Counted from the stretch's first letter, positions 17,218 to 25,993 are shown. The stretch is DNA of 64,000 bases from Flavobacteriales bacterium UBA3477 (GCA_002378005.1 DFQY01000020.1:1-64000), one strand, 5' to 3'. Translations and numbers: made by a program. The notes: generated by a model not told the origin, from the letters alone.

Positions 17218-17230
17218 TAGAATGATTTTA
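17218..17230. promoter_or_regulatory. Palindromic operator candidate O1 (metal repressor)
   Basis: TAGAATGATTTTA at 17218-17230 is a 6-1-6 palindrome with one mismatch, four bases upstream of the GTG start of the FecA-like receptor. Its outer sequence TTTAGAATGATT is exactly complementary to the arm at 17257-17268. Spacing and context suggest binding by a Fur- or DtxR-type repressor; the identity of the regulator is inferred. Confidence 0.55.
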
Positions 17231-17253
17231 AATAACAGTACAAACGTATTATC

Positions 17254-17266
17254 TAGAATCATTCTA
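17254..17266. promoter_or_regulatory. Palindromic operator candidate O2 (metal repressor)
   Basis: TAGAATCATTCTA at 17254-17266 is a perfect 6-1-6 palindrome, centred 36 bp from O1 and about 45 bp upstream of the receptor start. Two similar palindromes flanking the presumed promoter are what a repressed iron-uptake gene would show. No regulator gene is adjacent. Confidence 0.6.
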
Positions 17267-17372
17267 AACAAGGATAAATATCAGTTTTTCATTCGTATGT
17301 TATTCACAATCGTTTGCTCATTATGGGTAAGGCACTTGGTTCAGTTTAGAGTGTCTTCAATATCTTCAAAAC

Positions 17373-18326
17373 GTGAAGAAACTCCAAGCCATCCTTCTTT
17401 TCTTATTCACGTGCTATGGCAGTTCGTTGAATGCTCAATGCTCCGTAAACGTGGGGCAAGATTCCTTGACGGCTTGCGTAGGGGATACGATATTTTTGAG
17501 CGCGTCCGGTTCGAATGAATACTTATGGTCGCACGATGCTTCACTTAGTTGTGATACCTGTCGCCTTATATCATCTTATCAGATACATCATCGTATGTAT
17601 TGGTGAAGGGTACGAGCCAAATTAGCCAAATGGCAACGAATGGAAATTTTTCAGCTGGAAACACTGGATTTTTGACGGCCTACACCTACAATGCTACCTC
17701 TATTTGGAATGAAGGCACCTATGCCGTAGGACCAAATCCCAGTGCGGTGCACCCTAACTTTGGAAGTTGGGGAGATCATACCACGGGAACCGGGAATTAC
17801 ATGTTAGTCAACGGTTCAACAGGGGGGAATAAAATTCTTTGGCGTCAGATTGTAAGTTTTCCTCCTGGGGTCCAAGTGACCGTAAAGTGGTGGATGCTGA
17901 CTTTTGTAACCCCGCCTCATATCGTCAAACGATTATAAAGTAAGCCTTGAGCCGGTGCCTATAAACCCAGAGCCTCAGACTATTTGCGCCTACCTATATA
18001 CTTCGGGCGGTTGTATGGATTCATTGTGCCAGGAGGTCGCATTCTATCCTACGATGACGGTGCCAAATTTCTTTACGCCTAACGGAGATATGGTCAATGA
18101 CTGTCTCGACATTCTTTCTGAAAATGCGGAGCAGTTGCACCAACGCATTTATAACCGTTGGGGCCAATTGGTCTATGAATCCTTCCTCACAGACGAATCG
18201 TGGGATGGAACATTTGAAGGTGCACCAGTAGCGGCGGGGGTTTATTTCTTGGAAATCGAGGCAAGCAATGCTTATAGTCAACAACGAGAAATCATTATTC
18301 GTCATGCTGTACACGTGATGCGGTAG
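17373..18326 (+). pseudogene. Frameshifted T9SS surface protein with gliding-motility C-terminal domain
   Basis: The remains of a secreted protein are spread over three reading frames. The first part (17373 onward) has a signal peptide, KKLQAILLFLFTCYGSSLNA, and a repeat starting CSVNVGQDSLTACVGDTIFL. After a shift near 17575 the frame continues DTSSYVLVKGT and then NGNFSAGNTGFLTAYTYN...YAVGPNPSAVHPNFGSWGDH, a known Bacteroidota adhesin-type domain. A second shift near 17900 gives CNPASYRQTIIK, and a third near 17938 gives VSLEPVPINPEPQT. The end, VPNFFTPNGDMVNDCL through IYNRWGQLVYES and WDGTFEGAPVAAGVYF, is a type B T9SS C-terminal domain. Three separate frame changes point to a decayed gene; sequencing error is the alternative, though neighbours are intact. 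Confidence 0.75.
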
Positions 18327-18333
18327 CAAAAAA

Positions 18334-18360
18334 ATCCCGTACCTCATCGAAGCACGGGAT
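18334..18360 (-). terminator. Rho-independent terminator of the SoxB-like/DsrE operon
   Basis: ATCCCGT (18334-18340) pairs with ACGGGAT (18354-18360). The plus-strand run of seven A before it gives a U-run on the minus strand, directly downstream of the DsrE-like gene. Confidence 0.7.
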
Positions 18361-18385
18361 CTCTAGGGGTGTTATTAATCTAGAT

Positions 18386-18817
18386 CTAGAGAGTTATAGA
18401 ATAATAACCTTCTTTCTGTAGTTCAAATCCAAAAACCAAGCCATTAGGAACGACTTGGTAGAATTCTGGCAGTGATGCTGGATCTACACCAAATTTCTTC
18501 AGTGAAAGGCCACAAGCATACATCTCTACGCCACTTTCTTGGAGAATCGCCACTGCATCGGCCATTTTCTCCTCGTCTAACAAATCTTGTACAGATTTAC
18601 CACAAACGACCACCTTAAAGGTTCCGTAGGTCGTAGAATCTGCGACAGCGAGATCAGCAGCTGCCTTTCCGACAGCTTTGAGTTGTTCCACATTACGGTT
18701 GAGGATAAAGTAGTTGTTTTCTACAGTTTCCTCTACCACAACTTCAGTAGGGCCTGGAGCTTGACAGCTAGCAAGGGCTAATGCTGCGAGGCTAAGGGTA
18801 ATGAATAGTTTTTTCAT
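18386..18817 (-). CDS. DsrE/TusD-like lipoprotein
   Basis: A 143-residue protein starting MKKLFITLSLAALALASCQA, with a clear lipobox (ALASC), so it is exported and lipid-anchored. The mature part is a DsrE/F-like alpha/beta fold: ILNRNVEQLKAVGKAAADLA, TFKVVVCGKSVQDLLDEEK and SGVEMYACGLSLKKFGVDPA, with cysteines in the VVCG and YACG strands. Cytoplasmic DsrE relatives carry sulfur as persulfide. It is encoded 8 bp after the SoxB-like gene, in what looks like a two-gene operon, and is followed by a terminator. A periplasmic sulfur-carrier role is inferred from the partner and the cysteines. Confidence 0.75.
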   Translation of the reverse strand: MKKLFITLSLAALALASCQAPGPTEVVVEETVENNYFILNRNVEQLKAVGKAAADLAVADSTTYGTFKVVVCGKSVQDLLDEEKMADAVAILQESGVEMYACGLSLKKFGVDPASLPEFYQVVPNGLVFGFELQKEGYYSITL

Positions 18818-18825
18818 GTGCACTA

Positions 18826-20451
18826 TTAATGGAAATGGTAATCTGTTCCTGGCAATTGGCTCAACACATTATCGCCTAAATCTGCAGCAACCGCGCGGCC
18901 GTCGCGAACAGGAGCAATGGTATCAAAGTGGGCCAAGTATTCTTCTATCAAATCGTGTACGGTGTAGTCCATAACCACTGTTTCTACGGTATTTGGCATG
19001 CGACACAGCGTGCTGATAGGCTCACCTTCTCGGCGACAAGCCGACATTGTATATAGTTTGTCGAGTTCCATTGGCTCACCTTGGATAATCACGTCTTGAA
19101 CGCGTTCACCCTTTGGCGCTTCAGCTTGGAAGGTCAACTGCATTCCTGAGAAACGTACTACCCAACCGCCAAATCTTTCGTTCGGGTTCTCAGCGAATAC
19201 GTTATGCAACTCCTTTTCCAACCAGTCTTTGATTTGCTGGCCGCTCGCTTTGCCTATTTTGACTTTTTCATTCACAGGCAACATGTTCCATAGGTCTCCA
19301 CGGGTGATCGGAGCTACACCGCTTTCACCAGGTACGATAGGTGGGCTGAATCTAAAGCCGTTGCTCAAGGCGATATCCACATTGTTTTTCCACATGGCCG
19401 CATCGGTGATGAAGTTGTCCATAGGGTTTTCTACGACGAAGTAGCGGTATAATGGGGTAGAGGTGTAGCCCAATACTTCATTGATTTCATCGCCGTAAGG
19501 AGCGATGGCTTCTTCTATGACTGCAGCAACTTCTGCATCTGCCTCATATACGGTAGGGTCTACCTCTAGGAGTTCGTACTGCTCTGAAATGATTTTACCA
19601 TCTTCTACTTCAAGTACCATCTTACCTACGAAAGAGGCGAAGGCTCCTGGCTCGGTAACTTTGGCGTGGCCGGCTTGAAGCGGTTCTCGAATGCGCTCGT
19701 GGGTATCATTTCCTAACACATAATCCACGCGCTCTAGGGCGGGGTTGTTGGCCAAATCAAACTGCTTGCTGATTCCAATGTGGGTAACTATGAAGAGGAT
19801 ATCTACACCTTCTTCGTCTTTGAGTTTATTGACCAATTGGCCAAGGTTATCCAAAATAGGGTCAAAATCCAATCCCTCAGAAAATGAAGGGTTTTGACGG
19901 ATGGGCACCTCTGGATCGTTGTAAGAGATGAATGCTAATCGAGCGCCGGCGATATCCTTGATCCAATATTGCGGGAAGATTGGAGCTTTACCTTCTTCAT
20001 CGTGGAACATATTGGCGGTGATCACAGGCGTTTCATAGCCTTTAAGCACCTTCATCATCTGCTCCTTACCATATACAACTTCCCAGTTTCCTGGAATGAG
20101 GAAGTCGAAGTCCATGGCTTTAACAATGGAGCTGAATGCTTCACCTTTAGACAAAGCGGCGATTGCTGATCCTTGAATTAAATCACCACCATCAAGGACT
20201 ATGGTATTTGGATTTGCGGCGCGTTCTTGATCGAATAGGGTTTTCATGTTCGCAAGTCCTCCTAAGGTCTTGAAGCTTATTTCTTCATTCTCCCAGAACA
20301 ACTCGCTGTGTGGGTATACCTGTCCGTGAATATCTGCGGTTTGTAAGATGGTTATTTTTTGCGGTCCTTCTGGCGTGCTATCACCCATCCGGCATGAGCC
20401 GAACAATAATCCGGTCACTGTGATTCCGCTTAGAATCCAATTCTTCTGCAT
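18826..20451 (-). CDS. SoxB/5'-nucleotidase-family metallophosphoesterase, lipoprotein
   Basis: A 541-residue two-domain calcineurin-like enzyme with a lipobox (GLLFGSCRMG). Metal-site motifs are TADIHGQVYPH, VLDGGDLIQGS, IPGNWEVVYGKEQM, FIVTHIGIS and VLGNDTHERI, followed by a C-terminal 5'-nucleotidase domain with ITRGDLWNMLPVNEKV and GNGF-like ALSNGFRFSPPI. The usual GNHE/GNHD is GNWE, as in thiosulfohydrolase SoxB (GHWE-type), and the end CRREGEPISTLCRMPNTVET also resembles SoxB. It may release sulfate from a sulfur carrier or act as a nucleotidase. Linkage to a DsrE-like lipoprotein supports sulfur chemistry, but no SoxYZ, SoxA or SoxX gene is in the window. Confidence 0.8.
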   Translation of the reverse strand: MQKNWILSGITVTGLLFGSCRMGDSTPEGPQKITILQTADIHGQVYPHSELFWENEEISFKTLGGLANMKTLFDQERAANPNTIVLDGGDLIQGSAIAALSKGEAFSSIVKAMDFDFLIPGNWEVVYGKEQMMKVLKGYETPVITANMFHDEEGKAPIFPQYWIKDIAGARLAFISYNDPEVPIRQNPSFSEGLDFDPILDNLGQLVNKLKDEEGVDILFIVTHIGISKQFDLANNPALERVDYVLGNDTHERIREPLQAGHAKVTEPGAFASFVGKMVLEVEDGKIISEQYELLEVDPTVYEADAEVAAVIEEAIAPYGDEINEVLGYTSTPLYRYFVVENPMDNFITDAAMWKNNVDIALSNGFRFSPPIVPGESGVAPITRGDLWNMLPVNEKVKIGKASGQQIKDWLEKELHNVFAENPNERFGGWVVRFSGMQLTFQAEAPKGERVQDVIIQGEPMELDKLYTMSACRREGEPISTLCRMPNTVETVVMDYTVHDLIEEYLAHFDTIAPVRDGRAVAADLGDNVLSQLPGTDYHFH

Positions 20452-20475
20452 GGTCATAAATTTTTGTGTTGGTCG

Positions 20476-20500
20476 CTCCTGAAGTAAACGACTTTAGGAG
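20476..20500 (-). other. Leader hairpin upstream of the SoxB-like gene
   Basis: On the minus strand CTCCTAAAGT pairs with ACTTCAGGAG around a CGTTT loop, with one A.C mismatch in a stem of about 9 bp. It lies 25-49 bp before the SoxB-like ATG, probably in the 5' untranslated region. There is no U-run, so it is not an obvious terminator. Its role is unknown. Confidence 0.35.
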
Positions 20501-20558
20501 GAATAGGGTCGAAGATAGAAGACTTAGCTCGAAAGAGTTGTGACTTCACTCACACTTT

Positions 20559-21368
20559 CTACTTACGATTGAAGAGTTTTCTTAGACGCCGCGCAGTATT
20601 TGAACGTTTAGCCCAGTAGGGATATGCCTTAAGGTTTAGGGTGTCGATGGCTTGCAATCGCTGTTCAAAAGTCGGTCCTTGTTGGCCTAACCAACGGTCG
20701 AGATAAGGGATCCACAAATCTTTGGTACTCCAATAATGTGCAATATAGGGCTGCGCTTCTTGGAGGAGTTGATTTTTATTGAGAGCGAGGCTGAGGGCCA
20801 ATTGTTCGAGGAGTCTGGGAGGAGCTGCTGTTTCTAAGTAGCTATCACAAAGTTCAATGGCATGCTCAATGGTTTCACCATGACCAGGAGGGAGTACGAC
20901 CACTCCGGCATTAAACATCATGCTTTCCTTGGTTGTGGTAATGCCATGGAAAGTTTTTTCGTCCAATTCCCGCAGCATTCTCCGTTCTGTTTTGGTATTC
21001 AGTGAACCCAATGCGCCTTCGTTCAGGTGCATCATTGGCGCGGATAATTGGGCCTGTAAACCAGAGAGATCCATCGGCAAGGTGTCGGCATCGAGGTATA
21101 GAATGGTCTCGTTGGGATATAATGCGCACATATCTGCAATGACGTGCATTTTAATGCGCCAAAAGAATCCTTTCGGCCCCTGCCATTCTGATAGTTGCGC
21201 TGGGGTGAGGACATGTTGTATTATGGGCCAATTTTGCCCTACACTTTCATCATCTGTATAGAGATGTATCTGACTATCCGGCGCACCTTTTTTGCACAGC
21301 AATATGGAGATCTCGACTTGTAAGAGGAGCTCAGGAGTAGGGGTTGTGCAGAAATAGACGATGTGCAT
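20559..21368 (-). CDS. Nucleotide-sugar glycosyltransferase, GT-A fold (GT8-like)
   Basis: A 269-residue protein with a GT-A layout: N-terminal strand MHIVYFCTTPTPELLLQVEI, then QIHLYTDDESVG, a helical stretch with FFWRIKMHVIADM, and the metal-binding DxD in ETILYLDADTLPM. A later segment, SMMFNAGVVVLPP, matches the N-A-G-V motif of GT8-like transferases. Sugar and acceptor are unknown. It lies 4 bp downstream of the phosphate transporter gene on the same strand and may be its third operon member, although a functional link is not evident. The C-terminus is basic (RRLRKLFNRK), suggesting membrane or surface association. Confidence 0.75.
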   Translation of the reverse strand: MHIVYFCTTPTPELLLQVEISILLCKKGAPDSQIHLYTDDESVGQNWPIIQHVLTPAQLSEWQGPKGFFWRIKMHVIADMCALYPNETILYLDADTLPMDLSGLQAQLSAPMMHLNEGALGSLNTKTERRMLRELDEKTFHGITTTKESMMFNAGVVVLPPGHGETIEHAIELCDSYLETAAPPRLLEQLALSLALNKNQLLQEAQPYIAHYWSTKDLWIPYLDRWLGQQGPTFEQRLQAIDTLNLKAYPYWAKRSNTARRLRKLFNRK

Positions 21369-21372
21369 GTAA

Positions 21373-23619
21373 CTACTGCCCTTTCATCCCGTTGTGATAT
21401 TCTTCAATAAGAGAGAAGACACCGCGGGCAAGATCTTTTGATTCTAGGAGTAGGTTGAAGTACAATGTTGTGTTCTTGGGGCTGTTTTCTTCATCTCTGG
21501 TACGTGCAATTTGCGCATCAACTTTTGCAGAGACCAAAGTGATAATGGTGCTCTTGCGTTGAAGGCATTCAGATAGCTTGGAGAAGTTTTGAGTTTTAAA
21601 GGCACTTTCGACATCCACCAATATTTTCGCAAGTGCACGTTCTACCTCGGCTAAATCTGAAATTTGACTTTTACTCAGAGGCTTATGGTGGTTATCCACG
21701 TGTTTGAAACTTTTCTTGGCCAACAATTCAAGCGATTGTAAGATATCTGTGAGATTGGCGAGTACCATGATGTAGAAGTTTGAACCACGGACACCGGTAT
21801 CGTCCAAACTCTTAATAAAATAGAAAAGGTGGTTGCGCAGTTCCTCAACCTCATCCTCAAGCTTAGCAACACGTTTCACCATTTTCTTGAGTTCTGGTGC
21901 ATCGTGGTTGGATAGTCCCTCGACAACGCCATTGAAGATTCTCGAAGTACGATAAATACTTTTAGCAACGTTGTCCGAGCTTTCCTCAACTATTCCTTGA
22001 ACGGTCTTGCTGGCGGCTTTCGTAAGTCCCTCTTGACCAGCTGCTTGGGCAGCGGTTTCTTGACGATGTTTTAGGTAATTCCGGATGATCAATGCAGCGG
22101 TGAGAATGAGCAGAACAGCGACGGCGGCACCGCGACCTAGATGAATAATATAGACTAAGGTTCCTGCGAAAAGGAAGGCGATTAGTGCCGTCATGAACCA
22201 TCCACCAATGACGTTTACCACACCTGCGACGCGGTAAACAGCACTTTCACGTCCCCACGCACGGTCAGCTAGTGAGGTTCCCATGGCTACCATAAAGGTC
22301 ACGTAGGTAGTGGAAAGTGGCAGCTTCATTCCTGTTGCAATGGAAATCAATACACCGGCAACAGCGAGGTTAATAGAGGCTCGAATTAAATCGAATGCAG
22401 GAAGGTCACCCGCATCGGCTTCACTTAACTCAAGGGTGGGAGTTTGAAAGCTTTGATCAATTTTCGCTTGGATCCTCGGAGGAATAGCCGCACCGAAGAG
22501 GTTGACCAAATTTGTAGATCCTTTAACGATACTACGAGAAAGAAGGTTAGGCTGGAATTTTTCTACGGTATCTCCTTGATGTGAAAGGTTGATGGCAGTG
22601 TTCACCACGCGACGAGCCTTTTTCGACAGCCACAAGGTCAGTGTCATGATAATCCCCGAAATAGTGAGAAGTAATGGCTCTGCCGGTACGCTTTCGGATA
22701 GAATGCCCATTGAAAATTCGCTAGCAGCCACTCCCGATACAGACCACGCTTCGTAGCTGTGCCATGCTGCCATAGGCACGCCGATGAAGTTGACCAGATC
22801 ATTTCCTGCAAAGGCCAGAGCAAGACCGAATGTACCTACTCCTATGACGACGACTAGGACGTTTACTTTTAATAATCGGTCCACGATAAGCATAAGTACA
22901 GACCAAAAGGCGAACATTTCACCTATTAAAAGCATAGGGTTTTGTTCGAGCCAATCTTTAATATTTGGGTAGAACGGTGTGCCTTTAAGTCCTTTAAAAA
23001 CAATAAAATAGCCGATCGCGGTGAGACATAGGCCTGCAAAGAGGAACCCAAAATTCTTCACCTTTTTTTCGTACTGGAACGTGAAGACTAATCGGGAAAG
23101 CCATTGTACAATCATACCAATATTAAAGGCGATGAATACAGAGAGGACAATGCCCCCGATGATTTCTTTCGCTTTGGCAGTATTGATATAAGTACTTAAG
23201 TCTGCGGCAGTCTGTTCGTCGGATAACCCTACTTTAATGAGTGCCATGACCACTGCTGCACCTAATAGATTGAATACAATACTTACCGTTGTAGAAGTTG
23301 GTAACCCTAGGGTGTTAAAGAAATCCAACAGTAGAATATCTCCGATCATTACGGCCATGAAAATGAACATGATTTCGTCGAAGTAGAACTTACTAGGAAC
23401 AAAGATCCCTTTACGTGCTACTTCCATCATGCCACTTGAGAATACGGCGCCGACAAGAATGCCTACACTCGCAATAATCATGACGTTTCTAAAGCTAATA
23501 GCCTTAGAACCAATGGCTGAGTTCAAAAAGTTGACGGCATCATTACTAACACCCACTACCAAATCAACCACTGCTAACGCCGCCAAGGCGAAAATCATCA
23601 TGTAAAAAATACTGTCCAT
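21373..23619 (-). CDS. PiT-family inorganic phosphate transporter with C-terminal PhoU-like region
   Basis: A 748-residue permease. The PiT signature is duplicated: GVSNDAVNFLNSAIGSKAIS near the N-terminus, and AGNDLVNFIGVPMAAW with GMKLPLSTTYVTFMVAMGTS later. About 11-12 transmembrane helices cover residues 5-510. The last about 200 residues are soluble and helical (DAPELKKMVKRVAKLEDEVE, LLAKKSFKHVDNHHKPLSKS), resembling a fused PhoU-like regulator as seen in many Bacteroidota PiT proteins. It should import phosphate with protons or cations. The upstream gene (67 bp away) is an OprP/OprO-like porin, giving an outer plus inner membrane phosphate route. Confidence 0.9.
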   Translation of the reverse strand: MDSIFYMMIFALAALAVVDLVVGVSNDAVNFLNSAIGSKAISFRNVMIIASVGILVGAVFSSGMMEVARKGIFVPSKFYFDEIMFIFMAVMIGDILLLDFFNTLGLPTSTTVSIVFNLLGAAVVMALIKVGLSDEQTAADLSTYINTAKAKEIIGGIVLSVFIAFNIGMIVQWLSRLVFTFQYEKKVKNFGFLFAGLCLTAIGYFIVFKGLKGTPFYPNIKDWLEQNPMLLIGEMFAFWSVLMLIVDRLLKVNVLVVVIGVGTFGLALAFAGNDLVNFIGVPMAAWHSYEAWSVSGVAASEFSMGILSESVPAEPLLLTISGIIMTLTLWLSKKARRVVNTAINLSHQGDTVEKFQPNLLSRSIVKGSTNLVNLFGAAIPPRIQAKIDQSFQTPTLELSEADAGDLPAFDLIRASINLAVAGVLISIATGMKLPLSTTYVTFMVAMGTSLADRAWGRESAVYRVAGVVNVIGGWFMTALIAFLFAGTLVYIIHLGRGAAVAVLLILTAALIIRNYLKHRQETAAQAAGQEGLTKAASKTVQGIVEESSDNVAKSIYRTSRIFNGVVEGLSNHDAPELKKMVKRVAKLEDEVEELRNHLFYFIKSLDDTGVRGSNFYIMVLANLTDILQSLELLAKKSFKHVDNHHKPLSKSQISDLAEVERALAKILVDVESAFKTQNFSKLSECLQRKSTIITLVSAKVDAQIARTRDEENSPKNTTLYFNLLLESKDLARGVFSLIEEYHNGMKGQ

Positions 23620-23686
23620 CTGCGATTCTTGTATTGCCTGCGAATGTACTTCGGAAATGTTATCCGTAGGTTAAGGTATAATAATA

Positions 23687-24868
23687 TCAGAAATGGAGTT
23701 CAAAACCAGACCGCAATTCCCAGTACGGAGAATCAAGGTTGTTTAGGGTATAATTTAGGTCTGTTTGAATTTTAAACGAGTGACCTACGAGGAATCTGTT
23801 GAATCCGAATGTATACTGTTCTAGCAGTTGCAACTGGTCGGTTTGTTCGGATACGCGCGTATAGCGCAGCGCTATCTCATTTTTCTCAGAAATCATCAGT
23901 CCTCCAGCTGCATTTAATGCGGAGCCAGTGTAAACATATCCTTGAATGGTACCATTTACATCAATGATATCGGGGTTTGTGGCGGCGCGATGTGCGTATT
24001 CTAACAGCACAGATGCACCTTGATACTTAAAAATCAGATCTAAAAACTGTGTGCTGATATCGGAAGTATGTAAAACTCCATTGCCCAGTTCCATGAAGCT
24101 CCCAAGCGTGCCTCGGTCGCGTACGGCATCATCATTAAAATTGTAGGTATAGCCTATTAGTAGTTTTGGAGAGGATTCTCTTTCTACATCGGACCCACTA
24201 AAGGGAGAACCACCCGTAAATCGTCCAAAGGGTAGATATTCCAACCTTCCCGTATACTGCAGGCCGCCGAGGTTTCCTACCACGATATTTCTGCCTTCCC
24301 CTTGCGTGAGCGCCCATTTGGAGCGGAATATACCGTCAAAGGGCAGGGTATAGCTCTGATGGAGCTGGAATCCTAGGTCTCGGTCAATATTGTAATATGC
24401 ATTCAATAAGGAGCGATCAATGAGCTGCATGTTGGAGGCTGAAAACACACGTTCTGCATTCCCCGGGAGTTTCCCTTGACCCGCGAACAGTTTCCAGCCT
24501 TTGGTAAATTCCCACATCAGGAGTGCATCATAAATGATTTGGGGCTGGTCACCAGTGTAATATGAGCTGCCTCGTATATCGTGATTTGAAAAAGCTAATT
24601 CAAACTTGTAGGTAATATTGGGTTGGTAGACAAACCCATCAAAATACAGCCTGGCACGACGAATAAAGAATGAATGTTCGAGGTTCTCAGCGTCGTAGAG
24701 CAGGTGATATCGACCTTGCATACTTGCAGTAACAACGGTGCTGAATGAACTATCTTTCGCCACTGCATTGGTGATTCCATGGCCCAATTCTGGTAACGAC
24801 TTTTCCTGCCCAAAGGCAACTGAGCTAAGGCTAATCAAAAGGAAGAGAAAGAAAGTGCGTCGCACCAT
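23687..24868 (-). CDS. Phosphate-selective porin (OprP/OprO family)
   Basis: A 393-residue outer-membrane barrel protein with a signal peptide (MVRRTFFLFLLISLSSVAFG). Strands with aromatic girdles and the OprO/P pattern are visible: SFFIRRARLYFDGFVYQPNI, TYKFELAFSNHDIRGSSYYT, GWKLFAGQGKLPGNAERVFS and QLIDRSLLNAYYNIDRDLGF, with the final strand SPYWELRSGFELHF ending in Phe. Members pass phosphate or polyphosphate across the outer membrane. It is first in an operon with the PiT transporter. No PHO-box-like repeat was recognised in the 65 bp upstream. Confidence 0.85.
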   Translation of the reverse strand: MVRRTFFLFLLISLSSVAFGQEKSLPELGHGITNAVAKDSSFSTVVTASMQGRYHLLYDAENLEHSFFIRRARLYFDGFVYQPNITYKFELAFSNHDIRGSSYYTGDQPQIIYDALLMWEFTKGWKLFAGQGKLPGNAERVFSASNMQLIDRSLLNAYYNIDRDLGFQLHQSYTLPFDGIFRSKWALTQGEGRNIVVGNLGGLQYTGRLEYLPFGRFTGGSPFSGSDVERESSPKLLIGYTYNFNDDAVRDRGTLGSFMELGNGVLHTSDISTQFLDLIFKYQGASVLLEYAHRAATNPDIIDVNGTIQGYVYTGSALNAAGGLMISEKNEIALRYTRVSEQTDQLQLLEQYTFGFNRFLVGHSFKIQTDLNYTLNNLDSPYWELRSGFELHF

Positions 24869-24933
24869 ACCTGATTTTTATGGACCCAATTTTAATAATT
24901 ATTTAATGTTCATAGTGTAGCAGAGGTCACGCT

Positions 24934-25542
24934 TTGAAGTTCTCGCAATGTATCTTGCCGAGGATATATAAGAAACTTGTGGAACGTCATCAAATCCTTA
25001 AAAATGTCGCCGCGGCCATTACTGAAAGCATAGCGCAGTTCGGTGAAGCTCGGCTAAATTTCATTTGCACGCATAATTCTCGTCGCAGCCAATTTTCTCA
25101 GGTTTGGGGCCATTTTTTGGCACAGGAGTATGACCTGCCTATTACTTCCTATTCAGGCGGTGTTGAGGTAACCGCGTGTAATGAGCGTACCGTGACTAGT
25201 TTGAATAGAATGGGTATGGTCATCGATTCAGAAGGTATTGATAACCCTAAATACAGTGTGAGTTGGAAAGGTTTTAAACCTGCAACGCTCTTTTCAAAAG
25301 TCTTTGACGACGTTGCAAATCCTAAGCAAAATTCTATTGCGCTGATGACCTGTGACCACGCAGATGAAAATTGTCCTTTTATTCCTGCAGCATGGAAGCG
25401 CTTGCCTTTGCGCTATGAGGATCCCAAGAGATACGACGATACGGAGCGTGAGTCCAGCGCGTATGACGAGACGAGGGATTTGATTCGAGAGGAATTAGAC
25501 CAGATCTTCGCTTTGGTCAAGACAGCTATTTCGGCAGGGTAA
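24934..25542 (+). CDS. Low-molecular-weight protein-tyrosine phosphatase / arsenate reductase-like
   Basis: A 202-residue protein with the Cys-based phosphatase P-loop FICTHNSRRSQFSQ (C-x5-R) following a 45-residue helical leader, then SGGVEVTACNERTV and a later MTCDHADENCPF with two cysteines that could form a resolving pair. This matches the Bacteroidota protein family annotated as protein-tyrosine-phosphatase within the arsenate reductase superfamily. The start is a TTG at 24934; a GTG at 24979 is the alternative. It is convergent with cdd and overlaps it by 17 bp at the 3' end. There are no arsenic resistance genes nearby, so arsenate reduction is uncertain. Confidence 0.8.
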   Translation: MKFSQCILPRIYKKLVERHQILKNVAAAITESIAQFGEARLNFICTHNSRRSQFSQVWGHFLAQEYDLPITSYSGGVEVTACNERTVTSLNRMGMVIDSEGIDNPKYSVSWKGFKPATLFSKVFDDVANPKQNSIALMTCDHADENCPFIPAAWKRLPLRYEDPKRYDDTERESSAYDETRDLIREELDQIFALVKTAISAG

Positions 25543-25993
25543 AGCTGAAGGGGAGTAGTCCTTGTACGCCGTTGAATTCTAGGGCAACATTTGTCTTGTT
25601 CAATAGATACAAGTCGAACGGCTCGTTTTGGCGAAGTTCGGCTTCATGCAATACTTGGCGGCAAGAGCCACAGGGAGCTGCTGGCGATCGCTGCTCTTCG
25701 GCTGTCATGATATATACAGCAGCAATGCGTTGATCGGGATATGCGGCTTTAGCTGCTAGGACGGCTACGCGTTCTGCACATAATCCATCGGGAAAAGCGG
25801 CATTTTCTTGATTTGACCCAACGACTTGGGTACCAGACTCCATAACTACCACGCTAGATACGGGGTAGTTAGAGTAGGGTGCGTACGCTGATTCTAACAA
25901 AGCCTCGAGTTTCTCTTGAACGTCTGCAGGAATGAGTTCTGTTTGGCGCCAATTCTCATAGCTATGGTAGCTGAAGGTCAGTTGTTTTTCCAT
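25526..25993 (-). CDS. cdd: Cytidine deaminase
   Basis: A 155-residue cytidine deaminase from the ATG at 25993. Zinc-site motifs are DGLCAERVAV (Cys and catalytic Glu) and APCGSCRQVL. The substrate-binding SAYAPYSNYPVSSVVVM is also present. It hydrolyses cytidine or deoxycytidine to uridine in pyrimidine salvage and acts in the cytoplasm. The in-frame extension to 26125 runs across a strong terminator hairpin and is rejected. The gene overlaps the convergent phosphatase gene by 17 bp. Confidence 0.93.
   Translation of the reverse strand: MEKQLTFSYHSYENWRQTELIPADVQEKLEALLESAYAPYSNYPVSSVVVMESGTQVVGSNQENAAFPDGLCAERVAVLAAKAAYPDQRIAAVYIMTAEEQRSPAAPCGSCRQVLHEAELRQNEPFDLYLLNKTNVALEFNGVQGLLPFSFTLPK

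Noticed and set aside
17222..17518. 98-residue plus-strand frame starting in the operator region
   Set aside because: It overlaps the operators and the signal peptide of the T9SS pseudogene in another frame and has no recognisable domain.
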